Assembly: GCF_016921195.1 (NCBI RefSeq) | Contig: NZ_JAFGYF010000002.1 | Location: 124,001-188,000 of the forward strand | DNA: 64,000 nt | Source: Cellulosimicrobium cellulans | GTDB taxonomy: Bacteria; Actinomycetota; Actinomycetes; Actinomycetales; Cellulomonadaceae | Reading direction: 5' to 3' | Shown: one piece after another, positions 61,752-64,000 of the stretch | How the letters are laid out: each line of letters opens with the position of its first letter | Numbering within the stretch: the first letter of the stretch is position 1 | The notes under the pieces: generated by a model | Told to the model about the DNA's origin: nothing | Seen by the model: only the letters and a program-made list of their open reading frames with translations | Databases searched by the model: none | Translations under genes and position numbers: made by a program

Positions 61752-62879
61752 GTGGCTGGCGAGGACAGGACGGCGGACGGGAGCCGGCGCGGCGCGCGGG
61801 CGGGCGCGCTCGTGGCACGCGCGCGTCGCACCGTGGCGACGGCGCAGCGGCAGTGGGTGCGCCACCCGCGGTGGTCGCTCGCGGTCAAGGGCGCGGTCGC
61901 CGCGGCCGTCGCGTGGTTCGTCGGCGTGCTCGCGCCCGAGCCCTTCTCCGACTACCCCTACTACGCGCCGCTGGGCGCCGTCGTCGCGACGACGAGCACG
62001 CTCGCCCGGTCGGTCCGCGAGTCCACGCAGGCGATCCTCGCGATCCTCGTCGGCGCGGCCATCGCGCGCGGCGTCGACCTCGTCCTCTCGCCGAGCGCGC
62101 TGTCCGTCGCGCTGGTCGTCGGCCTCGCGCTCCTGTGCTCGGGCTGGCGCCGGTTCGGCGAGATGGGCACGTGGGCCGTGACGTCGGCCCTGTTCGTCCT
62201 CATCATCGGCAACGCGGCCAAGGTCGAGTTCGTCGGAGCATACGCGGGGCTCGTCGTCGTCGGCGCGGCCATCGGGGTGGTGATCAACCTCCTGGTCCCG
62301 CCGCTGCCGCTCACCCCGACCGAGGAGGCGCTCGACGGGCTGCGCGACACGCTCGTCGACCAGGTCGAGGCGCTCGCGGACGGGCTCGACGGGGAACGGC
62401 CGCCGTCCGCGGAGGAGTGGGAGGAGCGCCGCCGTGAGGTGGCGCCCACGCTCGCCCGTGCGCGCGACGCGGTCTCGCGCACGCGCGAGGCGGCACGCGC
62501 CAACATCCGCCTGCGCCGCCACCGGGAGTGGGCCGTCTCGCAGGTGCGGCGCGCGCAGGAGCTCGAGGGCTCCGCGGACGTCGTCGAGTCGCTCGTCCGG
62601 CTCCTCGTCGAGTGGGAGCGCGAGGGGCGCGACGATCTCGCCCTCGGCGCCCGCCTGCGCCCGCTCGCGGCGCGCGCGCTCGACGCCTACACGGCCGCTC
62701 TGCGCTCGGTCGGCACCGAGCCCGCGGGCGAGGAGGAGCTGCGCACGCTCGCCGCCCGCGCGGAGGACCTGCGCAGGGCGGTCCGCGAGGCGCGGCGGGA
62801 GGTCGACGAGGACTACTTCGTCGCCGGCGCCGTGGTGCTCTCCCTCCGACGGGGTGCGGCGGTCCTCGCCACGACCTGA
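61752..62879 (+). CDS. FUSC-family (aromatic acid exporter-like) membrane protein
   Basis: About 375 residues. Hydrophobic helices begin at WSLAVKGAVAAAVAWFVGVL. The FUSC signature YYAPLGAVVATTSTLARSVR, GWRRFGEMGTWAVTSALFVL and GVVINLLVPPLPLTP follow. The C-terminal half is a long charged helical cytoplasmic domain. The start is uncertain: in-frame GTGs at 61710, 61716, 61752 and 61812 all lack a good ribosome site, and I use 61752. Substrate unknown. Confidence 0.75.
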   Translation: MAGEDRTADGSRRGARAGALVARARRTVATAQRQWVRHPRWSLAVKGAVAAAVAWFVGVLAPEPFSDYPYYAPLGAVVATTSTLARSVRESTQAILAILVGAAIARGVDLVLSPSALSVALVVGLALLCSGWRRFGEMGTWAVTSALFVLIIGNAAKVEFVGAYAGLVVVGAAIGVVINLLVPPLPLTPTEEALDGLRDTLVDQVEALADGLDGERPPSAEEWEERRREVAPTLARARDAVSRTREAARANIRLRRHREWAVSQVRRAQELEGSADVVESLVRLLVEWEREGRDDLALGARLRPLAARALDAYTAALRSVGTEPAGEEELRTLAARAEDLRRAVREARREVDEDYFVAGAVVLSLRRGAAVLATT

Positions 62880-62938
62880 TCGCGGTGCCGCGCCGGTGCG
62901 TCCGGGGCAGCTCCCGTGCCGCGGCCCAGCGCGCGCAC

Positions 62939-62996
62939 GAGCCGCCCCGGTCCCGCCGGCTGGTCGGACGCAGCCGTCACGGGGCCGGGGCGGCTC
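62939..62996. terminator. Bidirectional terminator stem
   Basis: GAGCCGCCCCGG (62939-62950) and CCGGGGCGGCTC (62985-62996) pair perfectly over 12 bp around a 34-base loop, between the converging FUSC and DUF1080-like genes. Confidence 0.55.
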
Positions 62997-63030
62997 ACGC
63001 GGTCAGGAGGTGGCGCTCACGCGCAGGGGG

Positions 63031-63999
63031 TCACCCGCACGTGTGCGCGTCGTGCTCGACGACGACCTCGCTCGTCACCTCCTCGCCGTCGACCGACGCG
63101 GTCGCGGAGACCGTGACCTCGCCGGCGTCGACCGTCGTGGCACGCGTCGCGAACGACTGGTAGGCGGCCTTGCCGGGCTGGACGTCCGCGACCGTCCGTG
63201 ACCCGAACGCGGTCGTGAGGGTGACGTCGGCGGGTACGTCGGACGCGTTCGTCGCCGCGACGGCGAGGTACGCCTTGCCGGCGAGGCACCGCGGCGAGAC
63301 GGCGACGTCGAGCTCGACCCCGGCGGGTTCCGCGGCCGGCGTGACCACGAGGTCGCGCAGGCTGCCGGTGTTGTCGAACGAGCCGAAACCGACGCGGCCC
63401 TCGGCGAACGTCGTGTCGTTCGCCGTGAGGAGCGGGGTGTCGAGGCCGTCGAGGTACACGGCGATGTCGCCGCTGTCCGCGCAGCGCACGACGCGCACGT
63501 CGTGCCACTCCTCGTCGGTGACCGCCGGGGGAGCCCCGACCGCGCCGTCCCACTGGTCGTCGATCCGCTCCCGGTCCTTGCCGTCGACCTTGAAGATGCC
63601 GTTGTGGGCGTAGATCGTGTTGTCCTGCGAGAGGTGGGCGTAGTAGTACTGCGTGTCCGACTGCCAGCCGAACACCACGATCACGTCCCGGTTGTTCACC
63701 GACGCCGGGGCGTCGAGCCTGACCTCGGCGTCGAGCGCGAACGAGCCGAGCTCGGGACCCTCGGTGAGGACGGCGTACTCGAACGGGCGGCGGATGCCGT
63801 CGTTCGGGTTGTCGCCCGCCTGGGCGAGGACGACCGCGTCGCCGGGGAACTGCCACTTGGCCGGCGTCCGCGGCGCCCAGTGCTCGGCCGCCATGACGTC
63901 CGTGATCGGCTCGCCCGCCGGTGCGCACGACGGTGGTGCGGGAGGCTCGACCGGCTGCGCGCCGAAGAGCGCGTACTGCGCCGCGACCTGCTCGGGCGT
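63031..63999 (-). CDS. Secreted DUF1080/LamG-like protein with shared C-terminal domain (5' end outside window)
   Basis: The C-terminal 322 residues of a larger protein; the frame stays open to the window edge (TPEQVAAQYALFGAQP). Residues after CAPAGEPITDVMAAEHW form a jelly-roll domain of the DUF1080/LamG kind (FEYAVLTEGPELGSFALDAE; YYYAHLSQDNTIYAHNGIFK; EWHDVRVVRCADSGDIAVYL; RVGFGSFDNTGSLRDLVV). The final 85 residues (RCLAGKAYLAVAATNASDVP ... HTCG) match the ends of the ThuA and propeller-fusion proteins. DUF1080 domains include 3-keto-disaccharide hydrolases/lyases. Export is inferred from its relatives, since the N-terminus is not visible. Confidence 0.82.
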   Translation of the reverse strand, partial: TPEQVAAQYALFGAQPVEPPAPPSCAPAGEPITDVMAAEHWAPRTPAKWQFPGDAVVLAQAGDNPNDGIRRPFEYAVLTEGPELGSFALDAEVRLDAPASVNNRDVIVVFGWQSDTQYYYAHLSQDNTIYAHNGIFKVDGKDRERIDDQWDGAVGAPPAVTDEEWHDVRVVRCADSGDIAVYLDGLDTPLLTANDTTFAEGRVGFGSFDNTGSLRDLVVTPAAEPAGVELDVAVSPRCLAGKAYLAVAATNASDVPADVTLTTAFGSRTVADVQPGKAAYQSFATRATTVDAGEVTVSATASVDGEEVTSEVVVEHDAHTCG

Positions 64000-64000
64000 C

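Overview
The window is very GC-rich, almost every codon ends in G or C, and the genes are tightly packed. Start codons are ATG or GTG, and many genes are linked by ATGA or GTGA overlaps. Together with the gene content (DnaE2, DUF6480, DUF6098, ANTAR, DUF3618/holin module, CtaG, MsiK-type ABC permeases without their own ATPase), this points to a Gram-positive actinobacterium. A Micrococcales member near Cellulosimicrobium, Cellulomonas or Isoptericola is my inference. I see no rRNA, CRISPR array, insertion sequence or phage structural genes.

Layout. 1-6506: the 3' part of dnaE2, then small genes, a Gfo/Idh/MocA oxidoreductase, a RIO kinase with a possible leader peptide, and a YdjM-type membrane hydrolase. 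6507-8737: a palindrome-rich spacer, a 43-codon transcription unit with its own promoter and terminator, two tRNA-Arg genes (one structurally odd) and rtcB. 8799-11145: a two-component system. 11432-12877: a secreted ThuA protein. 12983-18043: a four-gene sugar operon (ThuA-like, PfkB kinase, DMT transporter, PTE-like hydrolase) divergent from a LacI regulator with three TTGCGCAA sites. 18075-19424: an amino-acid permease.

19626-33884 is an envelope-glycan locus. UXS-type and UDP-sugar dehydrogenase genes run rightward, converging on a nine-gene leftward operon coupled by start/stop overlaps. The operon encodes a carbamoyltransferase, a GT2-GmhB fusion, two GT9 and two GT4-like glycosyltransferases, a GmhA-HldE kinase-HldE nucleotidyltransferase fusion, an intact SDR and an SDR pseudogene. 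It is followed by a separate DUF6480 gene. Together these supply every step from sedoheptulose-7-phosphate to NDP-D-glycero-D-manno-heptose, in an organism that should have no LPS.

34071-40411: aldehyde dehydrogenase and MBL hydrolase, then a 1261-aa secreted multidomain protein (sugar-dehydrogenase-like propeller, PKD, sugar-binding-like module, xylose-isomerase-like TIM barrel). 40552-58120: a stress and envelope island with DUF3618/holin/Gly-Thr-rich proteins, a diiron-like enzyme, GT2, CDGSH protein, SDRs, Mn catalase, P450, two Zn alcohol dehydrogenases, CtaG, DUF2243, ANTAR regulator and a CrtI-like oxidoreductase. 58170-62879: a sugar ABC importer and a FUSC-type membrane protein. The window ends inside a secreted DUF1080/LamG-like protein.

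The most unusual pattern is one C-terminal domain of about 85 residues shared by three secreted proteins far apart in the window: ThuA, the propeller/TIM-barrel fusion and the DUF1080-like protein. All three enzyme types are tied to 3-keto-sugar chemistry elsewhere. I therefore propose an extracellular keto-glycoside-processing system that shares a common targeting or adhesion module. The heptose operon with its two enzyme fusions is the second main point of interest.
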